Positions 1-7,208 of a stretch of DNA of 13,109 bases are shown here, one piece after another. The stretch comes from JBLHGN01 sp047616325 (lineage in GTDB: Bacteria > Pseudomonadota > Gammaproteobacteria > Pseudomonadales > Cellvibrionaceae), in the NCBI GenBank assembly GCA_047616325.1, contig JBLHGN010000080.1:1-13109 (forward strand), in the 5' to 3' direction. The notes beneath the pieces are model-generated. The model ran no database searches. It saw only the letters and a list, made by a program, of their open reading frames with translations, and was not told the origin of the DNA. Within the stretch, counting starts at the first letter, position 1. Each line of letters opens with the position of its first letter. Position numbers and translations under genes: made by a program.

Positions 1-1
1 T

Positions 2-112
2 TTTGAGCAAGTTAGCATGGGTTTTTTAAGAAAAACTATTGAACATGAGCTTAAAGTTTGCCGTAAGTGTGCGAAATTCTGCGTATTTATGATCGTTATT
101 GGGCTGATGTAA
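2..112 (+). CDS. Possible C-terminal end of a gene entering from the left
   Basis: An open frame runs from the window edge and ends at TAA 110-112, giving 36 residues. It has a basic, Cys-containing stretch (CRKCAKFC) followed by a short hydrophobic tail (VFMIVIGLM). No start is visible, no family is recognised and the stretch is short, so it could be chance. A weak hairpin directly downstream fits a gene end. Confidence 0.3.
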   Translation, partial: FEQVSMGFLRKTIEHELKVCRKCAKFCVFMIVIGLM

Positions 113-114
113 GC

Positions 115-151
115 GTGTTATCCAGGGCAAACCGCCCTAAAACACCAGTTT
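115..151 (+). terminator. Weak hairpin, possible terminator
   Basis: Two nested stems can form: GTGTT (115-119) with AACAC (141-145), and AGGGC (124-128) with GCCCT (134-138) around an AAACC loop. Only four T's follow (148-151), so termination would be weak. It lies 2 bases after the possible stop at 110-112. Confidence 0.3.
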
Positions 152-280
152 TACGAGGGAATAACAACAAATAATTGAAATTAACCGTATTTGTAATAAT
201 AACTTAACATTCGTGTGTCTAGCGATCTGCTAATCTTAGTTACGTAAGTAATACGAACAGAATTTGATTCCCAGGGCAAA
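122..280 (+). repeat. Two copies of CCAGGGCAAA in the leader region
   Basis: The 10-mer CCAGGGCAAA occurs at 122-131 and again at 271-280, both upstream of the secreted-protein gene at 331. The first copy is part of a small hairpin; the second lies about 50 bases before the start codon. It could be a protein site or an RNA element. AGGGCAAA also occurs in GEMM (cyclic-di-GMP) riboswitches, but the rest of that consensus is not present here. Confidence 0.3.
228..236 (+). promoter_or_regulatory. Possible extended -10 promoter
   Basis: TGC followed by TAATCT (231-236) resembles an extended -10 element. A TTAACA at 204-209 looks like a -35 box but sits 21 bases away, too far for a normal sigma-70 promoter. 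Transcription from here would leave a leader of about 85-90 bases before the gene at 331. Confidence 0.22.
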
Positions 281-330
281 TGGCCATCTTTGGATGAATA
301 TGATACCTCTCATCGCGTTGGAGAAACGTA

Positions 331-1086
331 ATGAAAAAATACCACACTCATGTTTTAGTTAGTTTAGCTGCTTGTTGGGCTTTTGCACCGACGTTCAGTT
401 ATGCAGGAGAAACATATAAGCCAGCAATGTTTAATTTTTCCAGTCAAGAGTTGTTGGCTAAGGTCAGTGAAGCTGAAGCTGTGACAATGGCTAGCACTTC
501 GGCTATTTTGTATTGTCAGTCAGACATTGACACTCTCGGAGTAGCATCCGTAACTTCATGCTACGATCAGGAAAACAACAGTTCCTTAGTCAAACAAACC
601 GAAGTGGCTTTGCGAAAAATGCCTTTTGACGCCGCCAAAATAGATGGCGAGGCTGTCCCTGTAAGAATGTCATTCACCGTGGCCTATGCACGTAGTGGTG
701 AGGTGCTCACGGCTGTATTAATCCCCAATCTTGGATCTATGCAAGACCGCTTTGGCCGAGATTATATCGCACCCCAAGAACGTTTGGATGTGGCAGATTG
801 GTACAACCGTTATAGTAAAAATAGCTGGGTACGCGGTGAAGCATTTTTGGGTGCCGGCCCTATGGCGCGAGTTGCCGCCACCGTAGATACCAAGGGTAAG
901 ACAGACGTTGTACGCACGTTGGATACAGACAGGGCCTTTAAGCGCGATGCAAAAATTGTAAAAAATGCCTTGAGAAAATCGCGCTTTATTCCCGGTTTTG
1001 TAGACGGAAAGGCAGTGCCAATGGGCTATATGGCCGTTGTTAACTATAACGACCAATCAGGTGAGGCGGTAAGTGCTCGCGACTGA
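331..1086 (+). CDS. Secreted protein with two TonB-C-like repeats
   Basis: The 251-residue protein begins with a Sec signal peptide (basic MKKYHTH, hydrophobic core, likely cleavage after SYA at residue 25). Two similar segments, at about residues 93-119 and 213-239, share the pattern ALRK...F......DG.AVP.......V.Y. This resembles the C-terminal domain of TonB-type energy transducers and of many periplasmic proteins that carry that fold. C62 and C77 could form a disulfide. There is no membrane anchor and no Pro-rich spacer, so it is not a classical TonB; an exported stand-alone TonB-C-like protein is the best description, with unknown role. The ATG is preceded by GGAG (320-323) at 7 bases. 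The gene stands alone and ends at a strong terminator. Confidence 0.8.
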   Translation: MKKYHTHVLVSLAACWAFAPTFSYAGETYKPAMFNFSSQELLAKVSEAEAVTMASTSAILYCQSDIDTLGVASVTSCYDQENNSSLVKQTEVALRKMPFDAAKIDGEAVPVRMSFTVAYARSGEVLTAVLIPNLGSMQDRFGRDYIAPQERLDVADWYNRYSKNSWVRGEAFLGAGPMARVAATVDTKGKTDVVRTLDTDRAFKRDAKIVKNALRKSRFIPGFVDGKAVPMGYMAVVNYNDQSGEAVSARD

Positions 1087-1120
1087 TATGGTCTAATTTG
1101 AAAACCACGTTAAGATTAAA

Positions 1121-1161
1121 AAGGGGAGGGGGAAGCGGAAGAGAGCCCCCTCCCCTTTTTT
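1121..1161 (+). terminator. Rho-independent terminator
   Basis: A perfect 10-bp G-rich stem (1123-1132 with 1146-1155) encloses a 13-base loop and is followed by six T's (1156-1161); the A's before the stem extend the pairing into the T tract. It ends the transcript of the gene at 331-1086. Confidence 0.93.
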
Positions 1162-1262
1162 GTTAAATACCCAATTTTTTTGTAAAGATACTCCTCACCT
1201 AGTTGTTAAGTACGGGGTTTAAGCGCGTCACAAACTCTAAATAAATAAATCACGAAACGGTC

Positions 1263-2136
1263 ATGCCTATCGATAAAAAAATATCGATGCATAGCTTAAA
1301 AGAAGAATATCAATAGCCAAATGGCGAATATTTTGCGGGAGAATTTACCCCGACAGAATTCGATGACCCGTCTCAGCCCAAAAAAGACTTCCGAACAATT
1401 TTTATTTCCGATATACATCTCGGTACAAAGGATCGTAAAGCGTCGCAGTTAAATAAATTTTTAAAGCAGCACAGCTGCGAGAGTTTGTACTTGGTGGGCG
1501 ATGTCATCGACGGCTGGAAAATGAAATATGGCGTGATTTGGGATCGCAGTTTTAATCAGTTAGTGCGCCGTTTTTTAACGCTATCCAAGCGTGGTGTACC
1601 CATCTATTACATAACGGGCAATCACGATGAATTCTTGCGCAAATACGCCAACAATCATTTGAAAAATATTCAAATACTCAATAAAAAAACCTATATAACG
1701 GCAAAAAATAAGCGCTTTTTGATTACACATGGCGATCAGTTTGAAGGTGTTACTCGCTGCAGTCGATTTTTAAAGCTTGTGGGCGATCATGGGTATGAAT
1801 TTTTGATGGCGCTAAACCGGGCATTTAATTTTTTTAGGGCAAAATATGGGCGCGGCTATTGGTCGTTTTCCGGCTTCCTCAAAAGTCATATTGCACGAGC
1901 CAAAACTTACATTGCCGATTACGAGCGCGCGGTAGCCCTAGGTGCTCGTAAACAGGGCTACGACGGGGGGGTGCGGCCATATTCATCACGCGACGATTAA
2001 AACCATCGACGGTATTGAGTATTTCAACACCGGTGATTGGGTTGAGTCTTGCACGGCTATTGTGGAAGAACACGATGGCACTTTTCGACTTATACACTGG
2101 CTTAATGACAAAAAAAATGCGCACAAAAGCGTTTAA
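1263..2136 (+). pseudogene. LpxH-family metallophosphoesterase, broken by stop and frameshift
   Basis: The product would be a calcineurin-like phosphoesterase of the UDP-2,3-diacylglucosamine diphosphatase family (LpxH-type, lipid A pathway; this subgroup often has no proven substrate). All metal-site blocks are visible in order: SDIHLGT near 1407, LVGDVIDGW at 1491, GNHDEF near 1617, THGDQFE near 1725 and GHIHH near 1975. Two lesions break it. Reading back from the conserved N-terminus there is no ATG before an in-frame TAG at 1314-1316; the frame beyond that stop would start at ATG 1263. At the G7 run (1965-1971) the frame shifts: the typical GYDGVVCGHIH is read as GYDGG followed by nonsense, and continues correctly in the next frame to TAA 2134-2136. 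Comparison with the usual motif suggests loss of two bases. A 7-bp inverted repeat (1269-1275/1282-1288) lies over the possible original start. A sequencing error at the G run cannot be excluded, but it would not explain the amber stop or missing start. Confidence 0.8.
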
Positions 2137-2260
2137 AAAATAAAAACCAAGATGGCAGTTGGTGCTTACTTAATAATAAAATTTTCTGTTGAACCCATCA
2201 CCGGCATGTGGATTAGTGCTACCCTGAACCACATTAAACTTCCGACAAAAGATTTACATC

Positions 2261-2866
2261 ATGCTTCAAAAACCATTCTCGCAGGCCTGCGAAAACAATA
2301 AAACCCCAATTTTAAATGAGTTAAAGCGCATTTTTCAGCGCACCAATTCGGTGCTGGAAATTGGCTCTGGTACGGGGCAGCATGCTGTGTTTTTTGCGCA
2401 GAACCTGCCTTGGTTAACTTGGCAAAGTACTGATCGCCCCGAAAACATAGCCGGCATTAATCTATGGCTAGAGGAGGCGCAACTGGCTAATCTTCTGCCC
2501 GGCAAGGTGCTCGATGTAAGTGAATCCCATTGGCCAGAAAATTTTGATGCCGTATTTAGTTCAAACACGGCGCACATAATGAGCTGGTCCATCGCCCAAA
2601 CAATGATCTCTGGTGTGGCGCGAAGACTGCCCGAAGGAGGGGTATTTGCCTTGTATGGCCCCTTTAATTATGGTGGTGCCTATACTAGCGATAGCAACCG
2701 AGAGTTTGACGCCTGGCTGCGGGCTCATAATCCTGTGCAAGGCTTACGCGACTTTGAGCAAGTGAACGCATGTGCTCAAACCCACGGGCTACATTTGTGT
2801 GAAGATAACGCTATGCCCGCTAACAATCGACTATTGGTGTGGTCGAAGACCGAAGCGATAAAATAG
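2261..2866 (+). CDS. DUF938 SAM-dependent methyltransferase
   Basis: A 201-residue class I methyltransferase of the DUF938 (METTL26-like) family, full length. The SAM-binding loop LEIGSGTGQHAVFFAQ lies at about residues 32-47, the acidic end of strand 2 is in STDRP, and the family blocks FSSNTAHIMSW and ALYGPFNYGG are all present. The family starts, as here, with a K/R-PFSQACENNK-like segment, which supports ATG 2261 although no good Shine-Dalgarno precedes it. The substrate is unknown for this family. It is first in a co-directional run of four genes. Its TAG stop (2864-2866) falls inside a 16-bp tandem duplication. Confidence 0.9.
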   Translation: MLQKPFSQACENNKTPILNELKRIFQRTNSVLEIGSGTGQHAVFFAQNLPWLTWQSTDRPENIAGINLWLEEAQLANLLPGKVLDVSESHWPENFDAVFSSNTAHIMSWSIAQTMISGVARRLPEGGVFALYGPFNYGGAYTSDSNREFDAWLRAHNPVQGLRDFEQVNACAQTHGLHLCEDNAMPANNRLLVWSKTEAIK

Positions 2867-2894
2867 TGTCTGGTATTAATAGTGTCTGGTATTA
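2863..2894 (+). repeat. Exact 16-bp tandem duplication
   Basis: ATAGTGTCTGGTATTA occurs twice head to tail, at 2863-2878 and 2879-2894. The first copy contains the stop of the DUF938 gene; the second runs up to the AGGAG ribosome binding site (2894-2898) of the next gene. The duplication lengthens the spacer without touching either protein. Confidence 0.95.
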
Positions 2895-2904
2895 GGAGTC
2901 AGTT

Positions 2905-3213
2905 ATGGCTTTATTTAGCGATAAAAGCTGGGACGAATGGGTCGAGGAATACAGTCAAAGTCATCAACACCCAATAAACCGTTGGTGCCATAGCGTGGGC
3001 ATTCCCATGATCGTACTGTCTTTACTTCTTTTGGTTTTGGTGCCCTTGGCGCCAGCCTTGGTTTTACTGAGCTCATTTGGCTTGTTTTGCGTGGGCTGGG
3101 TCTTTCAGTTCGTGGGACACTACTACGAAAAAAAACCGCCAGAATTTTTAAAAGATTGGCGCTTTTTATTTGTTCGCACGCGTTGGTGGCTACGTAAAAT
3201 CATGGCAAAATAA
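2905..3213 (+). CDS. DUF962 / Mpo1-like membrane protein
   Basis: A 102-residue protein of the DUF962 family, whose yeast member Mpo1 is an Fe(II)-dependent dioxygenase acting on 2-hydroxy fatty acids in the alpha-oxidation route. The typical His pattern is present: H20, H22 and H29 in HQHPINRWCHSVGIP and H72 in QFVGHYYEKKPP. Two hydrophobic segments (about 33-56 and 57-70) place it in the inner membrane, and a basic C-terminus follows. It is a short bacterial form of the family. AGGAG at 2894-2898 lies 6 bases before the ATG. Activity on hydroxy fatty acids is inferred from the family, not shown. Confidence 0.88.
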   Translation: MALFSDKSWDEWVEEYSQSHQHPINRWCHSVGIPMIVLSLLLLVLVPLAPALVLLSSFGLFCVGWVFQFVGHYYEKKPPEFLKDWRFLFVRTRWWLRKIMAK

Positions 3214-3259
3214 AACTCACGCTGTCGCGTAATTTTCAGTATTTAATAGGCCATCGTAT

Positions 3260-4165
3260 TTGATTCCGCTCGTCACCCACCCTTGCTACAGTTTTGAGTT
3301 CGACAGTCGGCATCGCTTCCCTATGGAAAAATTCCGCCTTTTGCACGAACACCTTGCCGCAGCGGGCATCGCAGGCGCTTCTAATGTATATCGCCCCGGT
3401 GTGGCCAAAAAAGAGGTGCTGGCCCTCGCTCACTGCCCCGATTATCTCGATCGTTTTATCCACAATCGCCAAAGTAAACAAGAGTTGCGTCGTATGGGCT
3501 TGCCTTGGAGCGAGGGCTTGGTAAGGCGCACATTGATCTCTCCCAATGGCACTCTGTTGGCTGCTAGCCTAGCGCTGCAATACGGTATTGCCTGTCATTT
3601 GGCCGGCGGCACTCATCACGCTCATTATGATTTTGCTTCGGGCTTTTGCATATTGAATGATCTTGTTGCCGCTTCCAGGGCACTAGTGGAGCAGGGTAAA
3701 GTTGAGCGTGTGTTAATCTTTGACTGTGACGTACATCAGGGTGATGGCACTGCCGCCACTCTTGCGAATGATGCGCGAATTTTTACCTGCTCTATTCACT
3801 GCGATAAGAATTTTCCCGCACGCAAGGCCTGCAGCGATTTGGATGTTGAAGTGCCCAGCGGAGCCGAAGATCAGGTGTACTTGGATTTTGTCGAAAGTAC
3901 GTTAACGACACTTATTCGCCAAGTGAAACCACAGCTTGTACTCTACGATGCGGGCGTTGATATATACGCTGGCGATCCCTTGGGTTTGCTCCAGGTCTCT
4001 ATAGCGGGCATTCGCGAACGCGAGCGACTGGTGTTAAGTGCTTGTCAGCAGCACGGAATTCCTGTGGCAACGGTAATAGGCGGTGGTTACGACGACGATC
4101 GTGTTGCCTTGGCGCAGCGTCACGCGATAGTGGTAGAAGAGGCGCATCGGATGTTTAAGACATGA
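3260..4165 (+). CDS. Histone deacetylase-family Zn amidohydrolase
   Basis: A 301-residue arginase/deacetylase-fold enzyme, close in length to the bacterial HDAC/AcuC-like and HDAC11-like proteins. Signature residues are all there: the HRFPMEKF block at 18-25, the charge-relay pair H119-H120 in GGTHHA, zinc ligands D157 and H159 in DCDVHQGDGTA and D234 in DAGVD, and Y277 in GGGYD as the likely transition-state tyrosine. It should be an active deacetylase; in bacteria the substrates include acetylated small amines and lysines, and which one applies here is open. The start is a TTG, chosen because family homology begins immediately after it and ATAGG lies 9 bases upstream; the next in-frame ATG (M22) would cut off the conserved HRFP block. 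Its stop overlaps the next start (ATGA). Confidence 0.9.
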   Translation: MIPLVTHPCYSFEFDSRHRFPMEKFRLLHEHLAAAGIAGASNVYRPGVAKKEVLALAHCPDYLDRFIHNRQSKQELRRMGLPWSEGLVRRTLISPNGTLLAASLALQYGIACHLAGGTHHAHYDFASGFCILNDLVAASRALVEQGKVERVLIFDCDVHQGDGTAATLANDARIFTCSIHCDKNFPARKACSDLDVEVPSGAEDQVYLDFVESTLTTLIRQVKPQLVLYDAGVDIYAGDPLGLLQVSIAGIRERERLVLSACQQHGIPVATVIGGGYDDDRVALAQRHAIVVEEAHRMFKT

Positions 4166-4848
4166 TCTATATTTTCGTAACAGCAATTTTACTCGCCTGC
4201 GTATTTGGTCCCAGCTATTGGGTGAAATACAACATGTGGCGCTACAGTAAAACCATTGGCGATATGCCCGGTACCGGCGGTGAATTGGCCGAACATTTAT
4301 TGCATCGCTTTGGTTTGGAGGGTTTTGTGGTAGAAGAAACCTTGCCGGGCCAGGATCATTTCGATTTCACCGCCAAGGCGGTGCGACTAAGCCCCAAAAA
4401 TTATTCCGGAAAATCTCTCACCGCCATCGCCGTGGCCGCACATGAAGTTGGCCATGCCCTACAGTTTTTTAATCACGAAAAAATTTTTCAACTGCGACAA
4501 AAATATATTCCAACCGCACTCCTTTTTAAAAAAATCGGCATAATCTTTATTACTCTTGCCCCGGTGGTTGCGCTGTTGTTAAAGGTTCCGGCATTAATAG
4601 TGGGCTGCGTATTAGTGAGTTTGCTTTTTCAGGTGTTGGGCAGTGTGTTGTATTTAATTGTGCTGCCAGAGGAGTGGGATGCAAGTTTTGGCAAAGCGCT
4701 GCCAATATTGATAGAGGGGGAATATATCGGTGCGGCACAAGTGCCGCCGGTTAAGCGTGTACTTAAAGCGGCAGCGCTAACGTATTTTGCCGCAGCGCTG
4801 GCCGACATACTAAATATTGGGCGTTGGTTACTCTTGTTGCGGCGATAG
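4162..4848 (+). CDS. YugP-type membrane zinc metallopeptidase
   Basis: A 228-residue membrane protein of the YugP/Zn_peptidase_2 family. An N-terminal membrane segment (about 1-18) is followed by a cytosolic or periplasmic part with the HExxH zinc motif at 94-98 (AAHEVGHALQ), two or three hydrophobic helices at about 117-168, the family block LPEEWDASFGKALP at about 168-181, and a last hydrophobic helix near 204-226. The E and D in that block are candidates for the third zinc ligand. The physiological substrate is unknown. The gene overlaps the deacetylase gene by 4 bases, so the two are almost certainly translationally coupled. It is the last gene of the run. Confidence 0.9.
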   Translation: MIYIFVTAILLACVFGPSYWVKYNMWRYSKTIGDMPGTGGELAEHLLHRFGLEGFVVEETLPGQDHFDFTAKAVRLSPKNYSGKSLTAIAVAAHEVGHALQFFNHEKIFQLRQKYIPTALLFKKIGIIFITLAPVVALLLKVPALIVGCVLVSLLFQVLGSVLYLIVLPEEWDASFGKALPILIEGEYIGAAQVPPVKRVLKAAALTYFAAALADILNIGRWLLLLRR

Positions 4849-4855
4849 CCGCCGA

Positions 4856-4876
4856 AGGCATAGTTCGCTTATGCCT
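4856..4876 (+). terminator. Hairpin after the YugP-type gene
   Basis: AGGCATA (4856-4862) and TATGCCT (4870-4876) form a perfect 7-bp stem with loop GTTCGCT, starting 7 bases after the stop. No T run follows, so it is a transcript-end or processing hairpin rather than a clear intrinsic terminator. Confidence 0.35.
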
Positions 4877-4992
4877 CAGTCCCGTTTGTTAGATCCGTAC
4901 ACGGCCTTTTCCAGCACACTTAAACGCGCCTTTACCTGGGTGTAGCTATCTCCGCACACGGTAACGTGTGCCAAGCTTGCGGCGCGCCCGTG
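4876..4992 (-). pseudogene. Coding-like fragment, possible C-terminal gene remnant
   Basis: On the minus strand an open frame of 38 codons runs from just after an in-frame TAA (4993-4995) to TGA at 4876-4878. It contains the protein-like stretch AHVTVCGDSYTQVKARL followed by SVLEKAVYGSNKRD. There is no ATG and no ribosome binding site. The pattern looks like the last helix-strand unit of a larger protein, but I do not recognise the family. It may be a remnant left by a deletion, or chance. Confidence 0.3.
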
Positions 4993-5037
4993 TTATTTTG
5001 CCATAGAGCGTTAAAAAGGAATTTGCATTAAGCTCCG

Positions 5038-5439
5038 TTGGCCAGGCACTTTTCGGTCAAATCGACCAAAAAAATCGGTTTTACTCGCTGTGAAGCTAAA
5101 ATCCGGGGCTTAGGCAATAAAAATGTGCAGGAATTTCGGGTAAGCTGCTTTAGCGAAGTGGATAAAGGGTGCTTGATACTTCCTATACCCAAGAGCTCAT
5201 CAAAAAGGCCATTGAACACTGGATCAAATACGGAGAATCACGGGGTGTAGTTGAATTTGAAGCTAGAAGCTACTGCCTCGGCAAATGAGAAAGTGGAATA
5301 TATTTATCGCCTGCTTGTACACGATAAAGTGATACACCCTCTTCTGAAGATCCGGTTTCTCAAAAAAGTATGCGACACAAGCGTGCTATCTGGGCATCGA
5401 AGCAATATTTCAGTGCTTTTCCATGCAAAGACGCTTTAA
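5038..5439 (+). pseudogene. Unrecognised, frame-broken coding-like debris
   Basis: No intact gene is present between 4849 and 5511. The plus strand carries coding-like pieces in different frames: one from TTG 5038 (MARHFSVKSTKK and, further on, EFRVSCFSEVDKG), one in another frame at about 5169-5288 (SYTQELIKKAIEHWIKYG then ESRGVVEFEARSYCLGK, ending TGA 5286-5288), and one back in the first frame from 5251 (NEKVEYIYRLLVHDKVIHPL). Passing from piece to piece would need two frame changes. None has a good ribosome binding site. It may be one decayed gene; no family is recognised, and the evidence is composition only. Confidence 0.3.
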
Positions 5440-5458
5440 CTTGGCTTATTCAAAATAT

Positions 5459-5485
5459 AAAAAAGGCCACCCAATGTGAGTGGCC
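5459..5485 (-). terminator. Intrinsic terminator of the PhoX-like gene
   Basis: Read on the minus strand, GGCCAC (5485-5480) and GTGGCC (5470-5465) pair around a 9-base loop and are followed by six T's (5464-5459). It lies 26 bases after the stop of the minus-strand gene. Confidence 0.85.
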
Positions 5486-5511
5486 AAAATCAAGCGGCGT
5501 AAAAAACCTTA

Positions 5512-7077
5512 CTATTTATTCTTCTTATCAGCAAATAGATCAAGCATCCGTTCCATACGCTCAATCACATTGCTGAAACTAAAGTCCCAATCTTCTGAAC
5601 ATGTTTTGATGTAACGACCGTTCGCAAAGCTAAAGCCTTTCTTATCGCTATCCGGGTTACAGGTTGGAGGTACAACGCCAGAGACGTCAAACTTCCACAA
5701 CGCGTCACCGTGACCGCCAGGAACACTTACAAGATCAGTACTATCTGGATGCTGAACCGACACAACAAACTCTGTTGGCTTGGTTGGGTTGAAGATCATA
5801 CCTGTCGCTTCGGCACCGTCTACTTGGATACTCATAAAGTGATCGACAGATTCTGCAACACCGTTGCCATCAGCGTCACGTATAAACCAGATATCGCCGC
5901 CAACTGAACCACCGTTTGGTGCATCTTCAATGATATAGATATTACCAAATGCGTCTTGTGCCAAATTGTCTGGTGAATTGATTACACCTGTCGTCGCAGG
6001 AAAGTCTACGTTTTTAGGCGTGCCAGTCTCACTTGCAAATTCGCGAACAATTGCTGTGTTATCACCGGTCATTTCTACAGAATAAATCGTTGCTTCTGAA
6101 GTGGCTGCGAAATATAAAACTTCATTGCCATTCGCAAGCGTACCCACTTCCACGTCTTCAGGACGACCGTAAGGTGTTGCACCTAACTCGTCCGCCGCGA
6201 TACGACCAGGGCGAGAAGTAGCACTATTTTCAAATGGGTTAGTTGCAGTCAAAGGATTACCATCGGCATCGGTCATTGGAACCCAAGCCGCTTGACCTGT
6301 GCGAGTTGAACCAATATTTGGTACTTGGTCATAACGCTCAAAAGCATCACCTTCAAACGCATCCACAGAAAGCACAAAGGTTTGCCCTTGGTTGAATTCT
6401 GCATCAGAAGCAACTAATTTATAGATTGACCCTGAACGATCTTCATCAACGTAGTACACAACATTTTCATTTACAGTACCGAAACGAATACCTTCTTGAG
6501 ATACGTTTGCAAACGATTGTTTTTCTTGGATTTCGATATCGGCAGGATCCGCCATCGGGTTAAGCACTTCGATTACACGACCTTCGCCTGACCACTCTTC
6601 CCCCAAAAGCACTGTGCCAAAAGGAGTAAATGTTGCTGGATCGAATGCGCCAAAATCATTTCCCCAGGTACCTTCAGAATCACGAACACCTGTGCTATCG
6701 CCATTAAAAAGCACTTCGGCAAAGTCGTTTTCAATATCGTAACGTGTAACACCTGCACCATACAAAGTTTCGTGTGGAATGAAGATGTACTTACCGGTTG
6801 GATCAAATGCCACCATGTCCCACATCGAGGCGCCTGTTCCCAATCCGGCAGAGCGGACGGTGGACTGATCGATGTCGGCTTCTATTTCCGCCATGCTAGT
6901 TAAATTTTCTTGTGAAATACCCGCGGGTGTTTGCCAAGGTGAGTTTAATTCGTTGATCTGGTTAGGCGTCGCTACCGCTGAAGATTGCGTCAACGGATTA
7001 AAGTAAGGCTGTGTTCCCGCATACGTTGCAGAACTCACAACCGCCGAAACTGCTACAACAAGACATAATTTTTTCAT
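5512..7077 (-). CDS. Secreted PhoX/DUF839-type beta-propeller protein
   Basis: A 521-residue exported protein related to PhoX alkaline phosphatases (DUF839), beta-propeller metallo-phosphatases that use Ca and Fe. Family blocks are recognisable: MWDMVAFDPTGKYIF (85-99), FTPFGTVLLGEEW (150-162) matching the usual TPWGT...EE segment, SQEGIRFG (193-200), YYVDEDRSGSIYKL (208-221), GRPEDVEV (304-311) and INSPDNLAQDAFGNIYIIED (366-385). A DADGNG loop at 401-406 looks like a calcium site. The signal peptide is Sec-type (MKKLCLVVAVSAVVSSATYA, cut after A20), whereas classical PhoX proteins use a Tat signal, so this is a divergent subgroup and phosphatase activity is not certain. C473 and C493 may form a disulfide in the C-terminal tail. 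ATG 7077 is chosen for its GGAG (at 7085-7088 on this strand) and for the signal peptide; the ten codons upstream add nothing. It follows the cytochrome gene by 131 bases. Confidence 0.82.
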   Translation of the reverse strand: MKKLCLVVAVSAVVSSATYAGTQPYFNPLTQSSAVATPNQINELNSPWQTPAGISQENLTSMAEIEADIDQSTVRSAGLGTGASMWDMVAFDPTGKYIFIPHETLYGAGVTRYDIENDFAEVLFNGDSTGVRDSEGTWGNDFGAFDPATFTPFGTVLLGEEWSGEGRVIEVLNPMADPADIEIQEKQSFANVSQEGIRFGTVNENVVYYVDEDRSGSIYKLVASDAEFNQGQTFVLSVDAFEGDAFERYDQVPNIGSTRTGQAAWVPMTDADGNPLTATNPFENSATSRPGRIAADELGATPYGRPEDVEVGTLANGNEVLYFAATSEATIYSVEMTGDNTAIVREFASETGTPKNVDFPATTGVINSPDNLAQDAFGNIYIIEDAPNGGSVGGDIWFIRDADGNGVAESVDHFMSIQVDGAEATGMIFNPTKPTEFVVSVQHPDSTDLVSVPGGHGDALWKFDVSGVVPPTCNPDSDKKGFSFANGRYIKTCSEDWDFSFSNVIERMERMLDLFADKKNK

Positions 7078-7080
7078 TTT

Positions 7081-7137
7081 ATACTCCAAGGAATAATAGA
7101 TAGTCACTTAACGAGGAGTAACCCCCGTTTGGAGTAT
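7081..7137 (-). promoter_or_regulatory. Leader RNA that can mask the ribosome binding site
   Basis: On the minus strand the leader of the PhoX-like gene reads ATACTCCAA (7137-7129) ... TTACTCC (7121-7115) ... TTGGAGTAT (7089-7081), then the start at 7077. The last segment contains the GGAG ribosome binding site. It pairs perfectly over 9 bp with the first segment, or over 6 bp (GGAGTA/TACTCC) with the middle one; the two pairings exclude each other. This is the form of a translational on/off leader. No known riboswitch class is recognised. Confidence 0.45.
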
Positions 7138-7208
7138 GCTGAGTGTTTGTGAACATCCATTGAATAATAGGTTTCAGTTATATGAATTTTTTATAAAAAA
7201 AAATTACA

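Noticed and set aside
122..300. Cyclic-di-GMP (GEMM) riboswitch suggested by AGGGCAAAC
   Set aside because: Only the short AGGGCAAA motif is present; the second conserved half (GACGCAAAGCC-like) and the P1b/P2 arrangement are not found.
718..1056. Minus-strand open frame of 112 codons inside the secreted-protein gene
   Set aside because: No ribosome binding site or domain; the plus-strand gene has signal peptide, ribosome binding site and terminator.
4851..4880. tRNA-like stretch after the YugP-type gene
   Set aside because: There is one hairpin but no second or third arm, and no T-loop in the right place for a tRNA cloverleaf.
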